32,749 nucleotides of DNA. It comes from SZUA-430 sp964547645 (lineage in GTDB: Bacteria; Pseudomonadota; Alphaproteobacteria; Micropepsales; Micropepsaceae). This document shows, in pieces, positions 11,191 through 17,957 of this stretch. Below the pieces are notes generated by a model that saw nothing but the letters and a program-made list of their open reading frames with translations, was not told where the DNA came from and ran no database searches. Each line of letters begins with the position of its first letter. Positions within the stretch are counted from its first letter, which is position 1. The stretch lies in contig CAZJOM010000044.1 in the NCBI GenBank assembly GCA_964547645.1, positions 1-32,749 of the forward strand, written 5' to 3'. Position numbers and translations under genes: made by a program.

Positions 11191-12213
11191 TCACTGCCCC
11201 GGCTTGTAGATTTGGTCGAAGATACCGCCGTCGGCGAAGTGCGTCGCGTGCGCCTTGCTCCAACCACCGAACGTGTCGTCGATGGTGACGAGCGCGATCT
11301 TAGGGAAGTCGGCCACGTGTTTGGCGGCGACGTCGGCGTCTTGCGGGCGGAAGAAGTTCTGCGCGATGATTTCTTGCGCGGGCTTGGTGTAGAGGAACTT
11401 GAGGTAGGCCTCAGCGGCGGCGCGGGTGCCCTTCTTTTCGACATTCTTGTCGACGACGGCGACGGGCGGTTCGGCCAGGATGCTCAGCGAGGGGTAGACA
11501 AGTTCGAACTTCGCGGAGCCGAGTTGCTTGATCGCCAGACGAGCTTCGTTTTCCCATGAAACCAAAACGTCGCCAATGCCGCGCTGCGCGAACGTCGTCG
11601 TCGAGCCGCGGGCACCTGTATCGAGGACTGTGACGTTCTTGTAGAGCTTTGTCACAAAGGCGCGGGCCGTCGTCTCACTGCCGCCGGGTTGGCGCTCAGC
11701 CCAAGCCCAGGCCGCCAGATAGTTCCAGCGCGCGCCGCCGGACGTCTTTGGGTTCGGCGTGATCACTTGTACGTCGGCGTTCACGAGATCGGCCCAGTCC
11801 TTGATCTGCTTTGGGTTGCCCTTGCGCACGAGGAAGACGATCGTCGAGGTGTAAGGCGAGGCGTTGTTCGGCAGGCGCTTTTGCCAATCTGCGTTCAAGA
11901 GTTGTCCGCGAGCGGCGATTTGATCGATGTCGAGCGCGAGCGCGAGTGTCACGACGTCGGCCTCGAGACCGTCGATGACGGAGCGCGCCTGCTTGCCTGA
12001 CCCGCCGTGGCTTTGGCGGATCGTGACCGTGTCGCCGGCCTTCGCCTTATAGTCGGCGGCGAAGAGCGGGTTGATTTTGCCGTAGAGCTCGCGCGTCGGG
12101 TCATACGAGACGTTGAGGAGCGTGACGTCCTTTGCGAAGACGACTTGCGAGGCCAAGAACAGGAAGGCGAACGCGGTCAGCGCATAGCCGGTCAGCCGGG
12201 ACGTCGTCGTCAT
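11191..12213 (-). CDS. sbp: Sulfate/thiosulfate-binding periplasmic protein
   Basis: 340 residues. A signal peptide with hydrophobic core YALTAFAFLFLASQ and predicted cleavage after VVFA (about residue 27) sends it to the periplasm. Family signatures: VTLLNVSYDPTRELY at the mature N terminus, QSHGGSGKQARSVIDGL, and the late ENEARLA region. It captures sulfate or thiosulfate and delivers it to CysTW; Sbp and CysP cannot be separated with certainty by eye. ATG 12213 is preferred because AAGGAG lies at good spacing before it. A promoter and a dyad lie about 75-110 bp upstream, and an Rrf2 regulator is the next gene upstream on the same strand. Confidence 0.94.
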   Translation of the reverse strand: MTTTSRLTGYALTAFAFLFLASQVVFAKDVTLLNVSYDPTRELYGKINPLFAADYKAKAGDTVTIRQSHGGSGKQARSVIDGLEADVVTLALALDIDQIAARGQLLNADWQKRLPNNASPYTSTIVFLVRKGNPKQIKDWADLVNADVQVITPNPKTSGGARWNYLAAWAWAERQPGGSETTARAFVTKLYKNVTVLDTGARGSTTTFAQRGIGDVLVSWENEARLAIKQLGSAKFELVYPSLSILAEPPVAVVDKNVEKKGTRAAAEAYLKFLYTKPAQEIIAQNFFRPQDADVAAKHVADFPKIALVTIDDTFGGWSKAHATHFADGGIFDQIYKPGQ

Positions 12214-12258
12214 GAGAATTGCTCCTTCGTGACAGGCAGGCGCCGGATCGATGTGGGG

Positions 12259-12277
12259 TGCGGCCACGCCGGCCGCA
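12259..12277 (-). promoter_or_regulatory. Hairpin in the predicted sbp 5' leader
   Basis: Perfect 7-bp arms TGCGGCC and GGCCGCA with a 5-nt loop. It lies between the predicted sbp transcription start (about 12283) and the ribosome binding site. There is no following U-run, so it is not an obvious terminator; it may affect mRNA stability or be chance in GC-rich DNA. Confidence 0.3.
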
Positions 12278-12289
12278 AGTTCAAACTCG

Positions 12290-12321
12290 ATAATATCTTT
12301 AATGTCTATCGGGTCAATAGA
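12290..12321 (-). promoter_or_regulatory. sbp-cysTWA promoter with overlapping dyad (candidate Rrf2 operator)
   Basis: Reading the minus strand, TTGACC (12312-12317) and TATTAT (12290-12295) are separated by 16 bp and make a good sigma-70 type promoter in an AT-rich patch. A 17-bp imperfect dyad, TCTATCGGGTCAATAGA (12305-12321, plus strand), covers the -35 box with TCTAT/ATAGA arms. A repressor bound there would block transcription; the adjacent Rrf2 gene is the obvious candidate, by inference only. Confidence 0.5.
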
Positions 12322-12397
12322 GATTATTTTTGTGAAATACGAAAGCACAGGACGCGGGGGCGCCACAGATCACGCAGGTTGCAAATCCGGGTGTGAT

Positions 12398-12835
12398 TTA
12401 GGCGGCGGGCTTGATTTTCCGCCGATCGGCGAGCGCATCGGCCAGCGAGTGCTGCTCCAGAATGCGGGCGGTCGAATTTCGCACGTCTATGAGTGATTTA
12501 CGGATCGCGCACGTTGTTTCGTCCGTGCAGTCCTCGCAACGGCGATAGGCGGTGCGGCTGGCGCAAGGGCTCAGCGCCAAGGGGCCGTCGATCACGCGGA
12601 TGATTTCGGCGAAGCTTATGTCTTTTGCCGAGCGCCCCAGATGGTAGCCGCCGTGACGGCCGCGCAGGCTGTGAACGATGCCGCGGCGCTTCAGTTCGAT
12701 CAGAATCTGTTCCAGGAATTTGCGCGGCACGTTCGCCGCTTCGGCGATGTCCGCGATCTGCTGCGGCTCGTCCGTCGTCTTGCTGGCCAGGTGGAGAGCG
12801 GCGCGCAGTGCATAGCGCGCCTTTTGCGAGAGCAT
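12398..12835 (-). CDS. Rrf2-family transcriptional regulator
   Basis: 145 residues. Typical Rrf2 fold: N-terminal winged helix (MLSQKARYALRAALHLA, recognition region NVPRKFLEQILIELKRRGIV, wing SLRGRHGGYHLGR), then a dimerisation helix. Cysteines 91, 100, 103 and 109 form a cluster that could hold an Fe-S centre, with spacing unlike the three-Cys patterns of IscR and NsrR. Rrf2 proteins sense Fe-S status, NO, iron or cysteine supply (CymR). Position just upstream of the sulfate importer suggests control of sulfur uptake, so a cysteine- or Fe-S-responsive role is likely but unproven. ATCGGGT occurs in the sbp dyad and again 22 bp upstream of this gene's ATG, which would fit autoregulation. Confidence 0.9.
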   Translation of the reverse strand: MLSQKARYALRAALHLASKTTDEPQQIADIAEAANVPRKFLEQILIELKRRGIVHSLRGRHGGYHLGRSAKDISFAEIIRVIDGPLALSPCASRTAYRRCEDCTDETTCAIRKSLIDVRNSTARILEQHSLADALADRRKIKPAA

Positions 12836-12926
12836 GCCGGTTACTCTATAGGGCCCATCGGGTTTAGCGATGATACCGGTAACGGCGGCAATTCAAAACG
12901 GCATAATGACGCTTGGTTAAGTTGGC

Positions 12927-12951
12927 GGGCGCGCCCCGATCGAACGCGCCC
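12927..12951 (-). terminator. GC-rich hairpin downstream of the PCuAC gene
   Basis: Perfect 7-bp arms GGGCGCG (12927-12933) and CGCGCCC (12945-12951) with an 11-nt loop lie 11 bp beyond the copper-chaperone stop. No U-tract follows, so termination would be imperfect or Rho-dependent. Confidence 0.35.
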
Positions 12952-12962
12952 TACCCTGTTCG

Positions 12963-13475
12963 TTACTTGCCCGGCTTTTTCACGGTCAGCGTGGTTTGGA
13001 CTTCGCCGCTCTTCTCGAAGGTCAACGTGACGGGGATTGCTTCGCCGTCTTTGAAGGGCTTGTCGACGCCGATAAACATCAGATGGTTGCCCTTTTCGTT
13101 CAGCGCGACAGAGCCGCCGGCCGGGACGTCGAGGCCCTGCGTCGGGCGCATTGTCATCTTCGTGCCCTCCATCGCCATCTCGTGGATTTCGATCGACTTG
13201 GCGCGCGGGCTGGTGGCGGAGAGAAGCTTGTCGCCCGCCGTACCCGTGTTGGCGACGGTGAAGAAGCCGGCGGCCGCCTTCGCGCCCTTCGGCGTGGGTG
13301 GCGCCCAGCCTTCTGCGACAGCGAGCGTCGGTTGCGTGGCAGGCGGCTGGGCTACGGCAGCCGCCGTTTCCGCGGCCGGGGCGGTCATCGCCGTCTTGTC
13401 TTCGCTACTGCTCAGCCCAAGGTAGGAGCAGCCCGTTAGCGAAAGAAGCGCAAGCGCGGGCAATAGGCGTTTCAT
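12963..13475 (-). CDS. PCuAC-family copper chaperone lipoprotein
   Basis: 170 residues. Signal peptide with lipobox LTGC (Cys16), so it should be a lipoprotein, followed by an Ala/Pro/Thr-rich linker to about residue 55 and a DUF461/PCuAC cupredoxin-like domain. The copper site H-X10-M-X21-H-X-M is exact: His98, Met109, His131, Met133. PCuAC proteins hold Cu(I) in the periplasm and help load the CuA centre of cytochrome oxidase, often with ScoI; no Sco or oxidase gene is nearby. GGAG precedes the ATG by about 9 nt. The membrane anchor and linker are somewhat unusual, since many PCuAC proteins are soluble. It is transcribed toward the Rrf2 gene with a 127-bp gap holding a GC-rich hairpin. Confidence 0.9.
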   Translation of the reverse strand: MKRLLPALALLSLTGCSYLGLSSSEDKTAMTAPAAETAAAVAQPPATQPTLAVAEGWAPPTPKGAKAAAGFFTVANTGTAGDKLLSATSPRAKSIEIHEMAMEGTKMTMRPTQGLDVPAGGSVALNEKGNHLMFIGVDKPFKDGEAIPVTLTFEKSGEVQTTLTVKKPGK

Positions 13476-13695
13476 GTCGAGTATCTCCGGAGGTTGATTC
13501 GCTCTTCAGTCGGGCGGGTTTGTACAGCGTTTGGCCGCGTGCCTTCCATCGCGTCTGCAACCGCGCGTACCGGCTGCGGCGAAAAGGAGTGGGGCAAAGG
13601 GGAAATATTACGCGGGTGAAAGATTGCGCGCGGTGGCGCCTGGTTTTCGTGCGCGGCCGACTTGGCGGTGGAAAGCTGAGTCGACAACCGCAGCG

Positions 13696-13905
13696 CCGTC
13701 AGAAACTTGAGCCTGGTTCTTTCAGGAAGGCTTCTTCTTCCGGGGTACTANNNNNNNNNNNNNNNNNNNNNNNNNNNNNNNNNNNNNNNNNNNNNNNNNN
13801 NNNNNNNNNNNNNNNNNNNNNNNNNNNNNNNNNNNNNNNNNNNNNNNNNNCCGTCAGAAACTTGAGCCTGGTTCTTTCAGGAAGGCTTCTTCTTCCGGGG
13901 TACTA
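13696..13905. other. Assembly gap (100 N) flanked by an exact 55-bp direct duplication
   Basis: Bases 13751-13850 are N. The 55 bp before the gap (13696-13750) are identical to the 55 bp after it (13851-13905). The right copy is the 3' end of the DUF924 gene (codons for EEEAFLKEPGSSF and its stop). The pattern is what unmerged overlapping contig ends give, and the round gap length is a scaffolder convention. The rest of the stretch from 13476 to 13695 holds the 5' region of the PCuAC gene and no gene I can support. Confidence 0.85.
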
Positions 13906-14438
13906 GCGCGATCCAAGATGGCGTTGCGGTGGGGGAAGCGGTTGAAGCGGGCAACTATGGCGCGATGTTGATCGGCCCACTTGGGGAGATCGGCGAGCGC
14001 GGGCTCTTCGTTTGCGAGCTGGGTGAAGAGGCGCATGGACTCATTTTGCATCGCGAGATCTTCGGCGTGCTCGAACGGCAGGTAGACGAACTGGCGGCGG
14101 ACGCCCGGCAGAGCACGGTCGGCGCCGCTCGCAACCAGCGTCTTCGCCGCTTCAAGGGCGCGCGCATCGCCGGCGAAGGCACGCGGGGTGTCCCTGAAAC
14201 TATTGCGGGTGAACTGATCGAGGACGATGATTTCGGCTACGGCGCCGTCCGGCGTTGCGCGCCAAGGTGCGAGGTTACCTTTGAGGCCGCTTTCGATCTG
14301 CGACGCGAAGCGCGTGCGAATCTCGGCGTCGAAGGCTGCGTCCTTCTTGAACCAGACGGTACGCGTTTTGTTGTGCTCCGCGTGGCCGGGCGGGGCGAAC
14401 CAAAAATCGAGTACCTCAGAAGCGCGCGCATCGAGCAT
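13854..14438 (-). CDS. DUF924 family protein
   Basis: 194 residues, usual length for DUF924, an all-helical family of unknown function with TPR-like fold. Family signatures: SEVLDFWFAPP at the N terminus, VWFKKDAAFDAEIRTRF, EIIVLDQFTRNSFRDTPRAF, VYLPFEHAEDLAMQ, and the C-terminal RFGRFPHRNAILDR-like segment (here RFNRFPHRNAILDR). ATG 14438 is chosen because AGGA lies 7 nt before it and the longer frame would overlap the SOUL gene. It begins 20 bp after the SOUL gene stop and is the last gene of a three-gene set. Its last 17 codons lie in the 55-bp sequence duplicated across the assembly gap; the gene itself is complete. Confidence 0.9.
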   Translation of the reverse strand: MLDARASEVLDFWFAPPGHAEHNKTRTVWFKKDAAFDAEIRTRFASQIESGLKGNLAPWRATPDGAVAEIIVLDQFTRNSFRDTPRAFAGDARALEAAKTLVASGADRALPGVRRQFVYLPFEHAEDLAMQNESMRLFTQLANEEPALADLPKWADQHRAIVARFNRFPHRNAILDRASTPEEEAFLKEPGSSF

Positions 14439-14458
14439 GCGCGATCCTAGCACGTGTG

Positions 14459-15079
14459 TCAGCGCTGGTGCACCGGTACGGCGACTTCGTTCCGGCGAAA
14501 GAAGGGTAGCGTCCAGGGCGGATCGTAGAGCCACGTGACTGGTTCGCCGGCAGGCGCCCAGCGCGAGTTGGCGAGGCCTGCCAAAAGTTCGGCATTGCGC
14601 TTGGCGATCGCCTCGGTGCTGCGGCTGTTCGAGAAGCGCAGGACTGCCATCGTTTCACCGGGGACTTCGACGATCTGTACCGCCGGGTTGTTCGGGCGCG
14701 GGAGCGTCGCGATCGTATACTTCGACGGCATGAAGAAGCGCACGCGCCAACCGCCGGTCGCGTCGCGGGTTTGCGAGACGGGCGCGGTCATGTCGATCTT
14801 CTCGCTGCGCGCCTGAGCGACGGGGGCGGTCATCGCGATCGACTCGCGCGATGCGTTGTTGCCGAAGATGTAGTCGGCAAGCAGGCGGAAGCCGTCGGAG
14901 CGGACGTCTTCTTCGGCGCCCTGCACCACCACATCGGCGGCGAGGCGCGGGCCGTAGGCGCGGATTTCGATCGTGCCGACTTTGTCGACAATGTCGAAGC
15001 GGGGTTCTTCGGTTGCGCGGGCTTCGTTCGGCATGACGGTCGCGATTGCGAGGAGGCCGAAAACTATCGTTCTGAACAT
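14459..15079 (-). CDS. SOUL-family heme-binding protein, exported
   Basis: 206 residues. A signal peptide (hydrophobic IVFGLLAIATVM, likely cleavage after ARA near residue 22) is followed by a SOUL/HBP domain: EPRFDIVDKVGTIEIRAY, GFRLLADYIFGNN, the IAMTAPV motif and a second DMTAPV, VRFFMPSKYT, and TWLYDPPWTLPFFRRNEVAVPV at the C terminus. SOUL proteins bind heme or tetrapyrroles; in bacteria the physiological role is unknown, with periplasmic heme handling the usual guess. It sits 16 bp after the DUF3833 stop and 20 bp before DUF924, consistent with one transcript. Confidence 0.92.
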   Translation of the reverse strand: MFRTIVFGLLAIATVMPNEARATEEPRFDIVDKVGTIEIRAYGPRLAADVVVQGAEEDVRSDGFRLLADYIFGNNASRESIAMTAPVAQARSEKIDMTAPVSQTRDATGGWRVRFFMPSKYTIATLPRPNNPAVQIVEVPGETMAVLRFSNSRSTEAIAKRNAELLAGLANSRWAPAGEPVTWLYDPPWTLPFFRRNEVAVPVHQR

Positions 15080-15095
15080 GTCCGATCGCTTTCGT

Positions 15096-15674
15096 TTAGG
15101 AGTCGGCGCCGGGGCGCATGGTGATGTTGACGCGACCGATGCGGAGTCCGAACTTCGAGACGACCGCTTGGTTTGCGATCGTTCCGTCGGTGCTCAAGAA
15201 AAGCAAATCCTGAAAGCGCACGTCGATGTCGCCGAGGCCGGTTTCGAGCGTGACGATGTAGTCGAGGCGCACACCGGGGCCGTCCTGATAGACAGCGGCC
15301 GTTCCGACAACATCCTCGCGTACGCCGTCATAGCGGCCCTCGGCGAACTTGGTCAGGCGCCAGGTCTTGCGTTCCTTCACGCCGCTGTCGTAGGCGAAAT
15401 CCTCGACGAGAGTCAGAACCTTTCCGTCCCATGTGCCGTCGATAACGACGGAGAATTTCGTTTCGCCGCCAGTGAGACTGTTGACGAATACACCGTCGCC
15501 CAACGTCCGGCCGGCGAGCGCTTTCTCAAGTACGAGTGTTTTTGTCGGCGGCGGCACGGCAATCTCCGGCTGATGGGCGCAGGCCGCGAACGCAGGCGCC
15601 AACAGAAAGGCGACGAGCGATCGATAGCCCGCACGGCGCAGGCGGTTATTGGGGAGGTGCTCGACGAAGGACAC
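15096..15674 (-). CDS. DUF3833 family lipoprotein-like protein
   Basis: 192 residues from the GTG used here. It resembles DUF3833: an N-terminal hydrophobic stretch LVAFLLAPAFAAC that could be a lipobox with an atypical Phe at -3, then a beta-rich domain with GDGVFVNSLTGG, FSVVIDGTWDGKVLTLVEDFAYDSG, RKTWRLTKFAEGRYDG and DIDVRFQDLLFLSTDGTIANQAVVSKFGLRIG. Function is unknown; the family is often found with cyclopropane-fatty-acid-type lipid genes, not seen here. An alternative GTG at 15734 would add 20 residues ahead of an already long N-region; neither start has a clear ribosome binding site. It is the first gene of the DUF3833-SOUL-DUF924 set. Confidence 0.8.
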   Translation of the reverse strand: MSFVEHLPNNRLRRAGYRSLVAFLLAPAFAACAHQPEIAVPPPTKTLVLEKALAGRTLGDGVFVNSLTGGETKFSVVIDGTWDGKVLTLVEDFAYDSGVKERKTWRLTKFAEGRYDGVREDVVGTAAVYQDGPGVRLDYIVTLETGLGDIDVRFQDLLFLSTDGTIANQAVVSKFGLRIGRVNITMRPGADS

Positions 15675-15734
15675 GACGGTACTCGAGTGAGTTGCGGCTG
15701 CACTCGTATACGTGCCTGCTGTCCGCCGGATCAC

Positions 15735-15936
15735 ACGCTAGGCAGCCAAACCTCTGGCGATGACGGCGGTGCGGCAGGCGGTGACGTGGGTCATCATCGT
15801 CTCAACGTCGACGCCCGCCAGCTTTGTGGGGGGCCTGGCTTGGCGCCTGTTTCATGCGGTGAACTGGTGCGAGAGATGCGGTCCGGACCTGAGTCCCGCG
15901 TGTCACACTTGCCGCCAATTCGAGTTGAAACGAAAC
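15735..15936. other. Intergenic region with a 29-codon tail resembling an HPt C terminus
   Basis: No gene is supported between DUF3833 and the tetR terminator. On the minus strand an open stretch (15738 to about 15827) ends in VETMMTHVTACRTAVIARGLAA and a TAG. That end shares about 10 of 21 residues with the C terminus of the MHYT kinase (KLMQTHFENYRAELIGRGLAA), but a TGA lies in frame just upstream and nothing before it looks like an HPt domain. It may be a decayed remnant or chance. Confidence 0.2.
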
Positions 15937-15966
15937 GGGGCCTCAGCGCTTGCAGCGCGAGGCCCC
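15937..15966 (-). terminator. Strong hairpin terminator downstream of tetR
   Basis: Perfect 8-bp arms GGGGCCTC and GAGGCCCC extended by an inner GCGC/GCGC pairing (30 bp in all). It lies 41 bp beyond the tetR stop; on the minus strand the sequence continues GTTTCGTTTC, and on the plus strand GATTTTG, so it could work in both directions. Confidence 0.7.
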
Positions 15967-16007
15967 GATTTTGTGAACTTGGAAAGCGCGGGTGCGCGGA
16001 TCCTCGT

Positions 16008-16661
16008 CTATTCGGCCGCTTCGGCGGCGCGGCGGGTGGCCGTCTCGCGGTGGCGGGCGGCGATCACGGTCGCGTCGGTCAGATTAAACGCAAATGTTTC
16101 ATCGAGTTGGCCGTGGCCATTCAGGAGCCGATAGAGGATCGGCCCGTAAATCATGTCGGCGATGAGTTCCGGGTCGATGTCGAACGCCGTCTCGCCACGC
16201 AGCTGCGCGCGGCCGAGGATGGCACGAACGGTTTCGCGGTGCGCTTCCATCAGCGACGTACGGAAAGCTTCGGCAAAGCGGGCGTCGGCCTGCGCCTCAG
16301 CGATCAGAGCCTTGAATACGGGCCCACGGCGCGAGGCCAGGGCTCGCACGGTCGGGCGAACCAGTTCCTGCAAGTCGCCCTTCAGCGAACCCGTGTCCGG
16401 CGGGATCGTGTCTTGGGCCTGCATATCGGCGGTCAGGGCCTCAAGAACGATGAAGGCGGCCGACGGCCACCAGCGGTAAATCGTTTGCTTCGAAACGCCT
16501 GCGCGAGCGGCAATTGCTTCAATGTTCAGAGCGGCATAGCCGTCGTTCTGAAGAATGTGCATTGCGGATTGGATGATCGCACGGCGCGATTCCGCGCTAC
16601 GCGGACGGCCAGCGCGCGGTCTCGGCGCGTGATTCGTTGATGTGTCTTCTGCGTGTGTCAT
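16008..16661 (-). CDS. TetR/AcrR-family transcriptional regulator
   Basis: 217 residues. A basic, disordered N-terminal tail precedes a TetR helix-turn-helix at about 20-70 (GRPRSAESRRAIIQSAMHIL, then AALNIEAIAARAGVSKQTIYRWW). The C-terminal ligand and dimer domain is helical and resembles the group with ELIADMIYGPILYRLL. The ligand is unknown, and no efflux or catabolic operon is divergent to it: the upstream gene rodZ runs the same way. A nested dyad lies immediately before the ATG and covers its GAGG ribosome binding site, a plausible autoregulatory operator. A strong hairpin terminates it. Confidence 0.9.
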   Translation of the reverse strand: MTHAEDTSTNHAPRPRAGRPRSAESRRAIIQSAMHILQNDGYAALNIEAIAARAGVSKQTIYRWWPSAAFIVLEALTADMQAQDTIPPDTGSLKGDLQELVRPTVRALASRRGPVFKALIAEAQADARFAEAFRTSLMEAHRETVRAILGRAQLRGETAFDIDPELIADMIYGPILYRLLNGHGQLDETFAFNLTDATVIAARHRETATRRAAEAAE

Positions 16662-16667
16662 GAGCCC

Positions 16668-16725
16668 CTCGACGGTAAGCGCCCCAGTGACTCGCGTCCC
16701 GTGCGAATCACTTTCATCCGTCGAG
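16668..16725. promoter_or_regulatory. Nested dyad before tetR (candidate operator and mRNA hairpin)
   Basis: Outer arms CTCGACGG (16668-16675) and CCGTCGAG (16718-16725) are a perfect 8-bp pair. Inside lie AGTGACTCGC (16686-16695) and GCGAATCACT (16703-16712), pairing 9 of 10 with 7 bp between. The two dyads are nearly concentric. In the tetR transcript the promoter-distal outer arm overlaps the GAGG ribosome binding site 5 nt before the ATG. This suggests a TetR autoregulatory operator, a structure hiding the ribosome binding site, or both. Confidence 0.45.
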
Positions 16726-16768
16726 CGTGTTCGCCTGCGGCGGCAGGGTCAAGCCGCCACTACCGCAA

Positions 16769-17809
16769 TTATTGCGATGCGGCCATTCGTTCCAGAAAGT
16801 ACGAGGGATCAAAAGGGATTCGCGTCAGCACTTCACCGCGCTTTCCCATCACGCCGATCACACGGCCGTCTACTGCAACTTGAATTCCACCGGCATTGCC
16901 CGTTTGCATAATCAGATTCGTCGTGTCCGGGCCTTGAAATGATTCGCCGGTTTCCAGCACACGCGCGACGATGACTTTGCGCGGCTCCTGCATTTGGCGG
17001 ACGCGAATGTAAGCGGGCTCGATCGCGGTCAGCGTGATACGCGCGGCACTGTTCGTCGCGACTGGCGCGGATTGCGCTGCAGGCGGCGCTGCAGGCTTCT
17101 CGTCGGCGATCGGTTGCACTTGTGCGATGGTGAAGCTGGGCGTCGCCGCTTCGGCTTTCGGCAGCGCGTTGTCACCGGCGACAAAGGTCGTCGGCGGTTC
17201 GGGCGCCGTCGGTTCGGCTGCCGCCGGAACGAGCGCGGTCGGCGCGGCATCCTCTTGCGCCGGAACCGCTGCGGGCTTGACGACTTCGACCTTCGGCTGC
17301 TCCACGATTACGGCAGGCTCGTCGGCCTTTGCGGTGGCCGTGTTTCGGCTGGGGATCGTGAGATAGGAAATGCCGTAGATCACCATCGCGATGAACAACG
17401 CCAGAATAACAATCGAACCGTTCGGCAGGCGTTGTTCTTCCTGCGCTTCGGGAAAGATGAGGTCGACGGGCTTGGTGACTTCTTCGTCGGCGAACTCGTC
17501 CTTGAAGCGCTGAACGATCGCTTCGTCGTCGAGGTGCAGGTACTTCGCGTAAGCGCGCACGAAGCCGACGGCGTAGGTACGGCCCGGCAATTTTGCAAAG
17601 TCGTTCGCTTCGATCGCTTCGAGTTGGCCGCGGCTCATCTTGAGCGCCTTTGCGATCGTGGCGGCTTCGATGCCGCGCTCGGTGCGTGCGGCGCTGAGTA
17701 CGGCGCCGACGGTTTCGCCGACGGGCGCTGGCTCGGTGACCTCACGCAGGTGTAAGCGGCGCCGCTCTTTGCGCTCGGCCGTCGACGGCAATTGCGACAC
17801 GTTGCTCAT
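16769..17809 (-). CDS. rodZ: RodZ-like membrane protein (HTH_25 + TM + DUF4115)
   Basis: 346 residues. Cytoplasmic HTH_25/XRE-like domain at about 30-105 (VGETVGAVLSAARTERGIEA, then LEAIEANDFAKLPGRTYAVG and FVRAYAKYLHLD), one transmembrane helix at about 132-152 (SIVILALFIAMVIYGISYL), a long Pro/Ala-rich periplasmic linker (~160-255), and a C-terminal beta domain like DUF4115 (ITLTAIEPAYIRVRQ to RVIGVMGKRGEVL). RodZ links MreB filaments to the cell-wall machinery and controls cell width. In many Proteobacteria it lies directly upstream of ispG; here ispG is about 15 kb away on the same strand. The start is the first ATG, 148 bp from the ptsP stop, so it may have its own promoter. Confidence 0.9.
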   Translation of the reverse strand: MSNVSQLPSTAERKERRRLHLREVTEPAPVGETVGAVLSAARTERGIEAATIAKALKMSRGQLEAIEANDFAKLPGRTYAVGFVRAYAKYLHLDDEAIVQRFKDEFADEEVTKPVDLIFPEAQEEQRLPNGSIVILALFIAMVIYGISYLTIPSRNTATAKADEPAVIVEQPKVEVVKPAAVPAQEDAAPTALVPAAAEPTAPEPPTTFVAGDNALPKAEAATPSFTIAQVQPIADEKPAAPPAAQSAPVATNSAARITLTAIEPAYIRVRQMQEPRKVIVARVLETGESFQGPDTTNLIMQTGNAGGIQVAVDGRVIGVMGKRGEVLTRIPFDPSYFLERMAASQ

Positions 17810-17957
17810 TGAGCGTTATCTCGTCCCCACTCGGTGTCTTTTTCGCTGGCCGATGCGCAACGCTGGCTTGCGCGATCAGCCTGACACTTTAGGCATTGAG
17901 CCGTTAAATATTGCAAAACAAAGCGCTCCCGGCAAACGTTCGTCCGCATGCGGAAGA

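Noticed and set aside
13472..13687. 71-codon minus-strand frame whose stop overlaps the PCuAC start as ATGA
   Set aside because: Composition is Pro/Arg/Ser-rich with no domain, it covers the expected promoter and ribosome binding region of PCuAC, and the left contig edge is close. Overlap alone is not enough.
15760..16134. Plus-strand frame of about 124 codons with several Cys
   Set aside because: It runs through the strong hairpin terminator and into antisense tetR, and has no ribosome binding site or family likeness.
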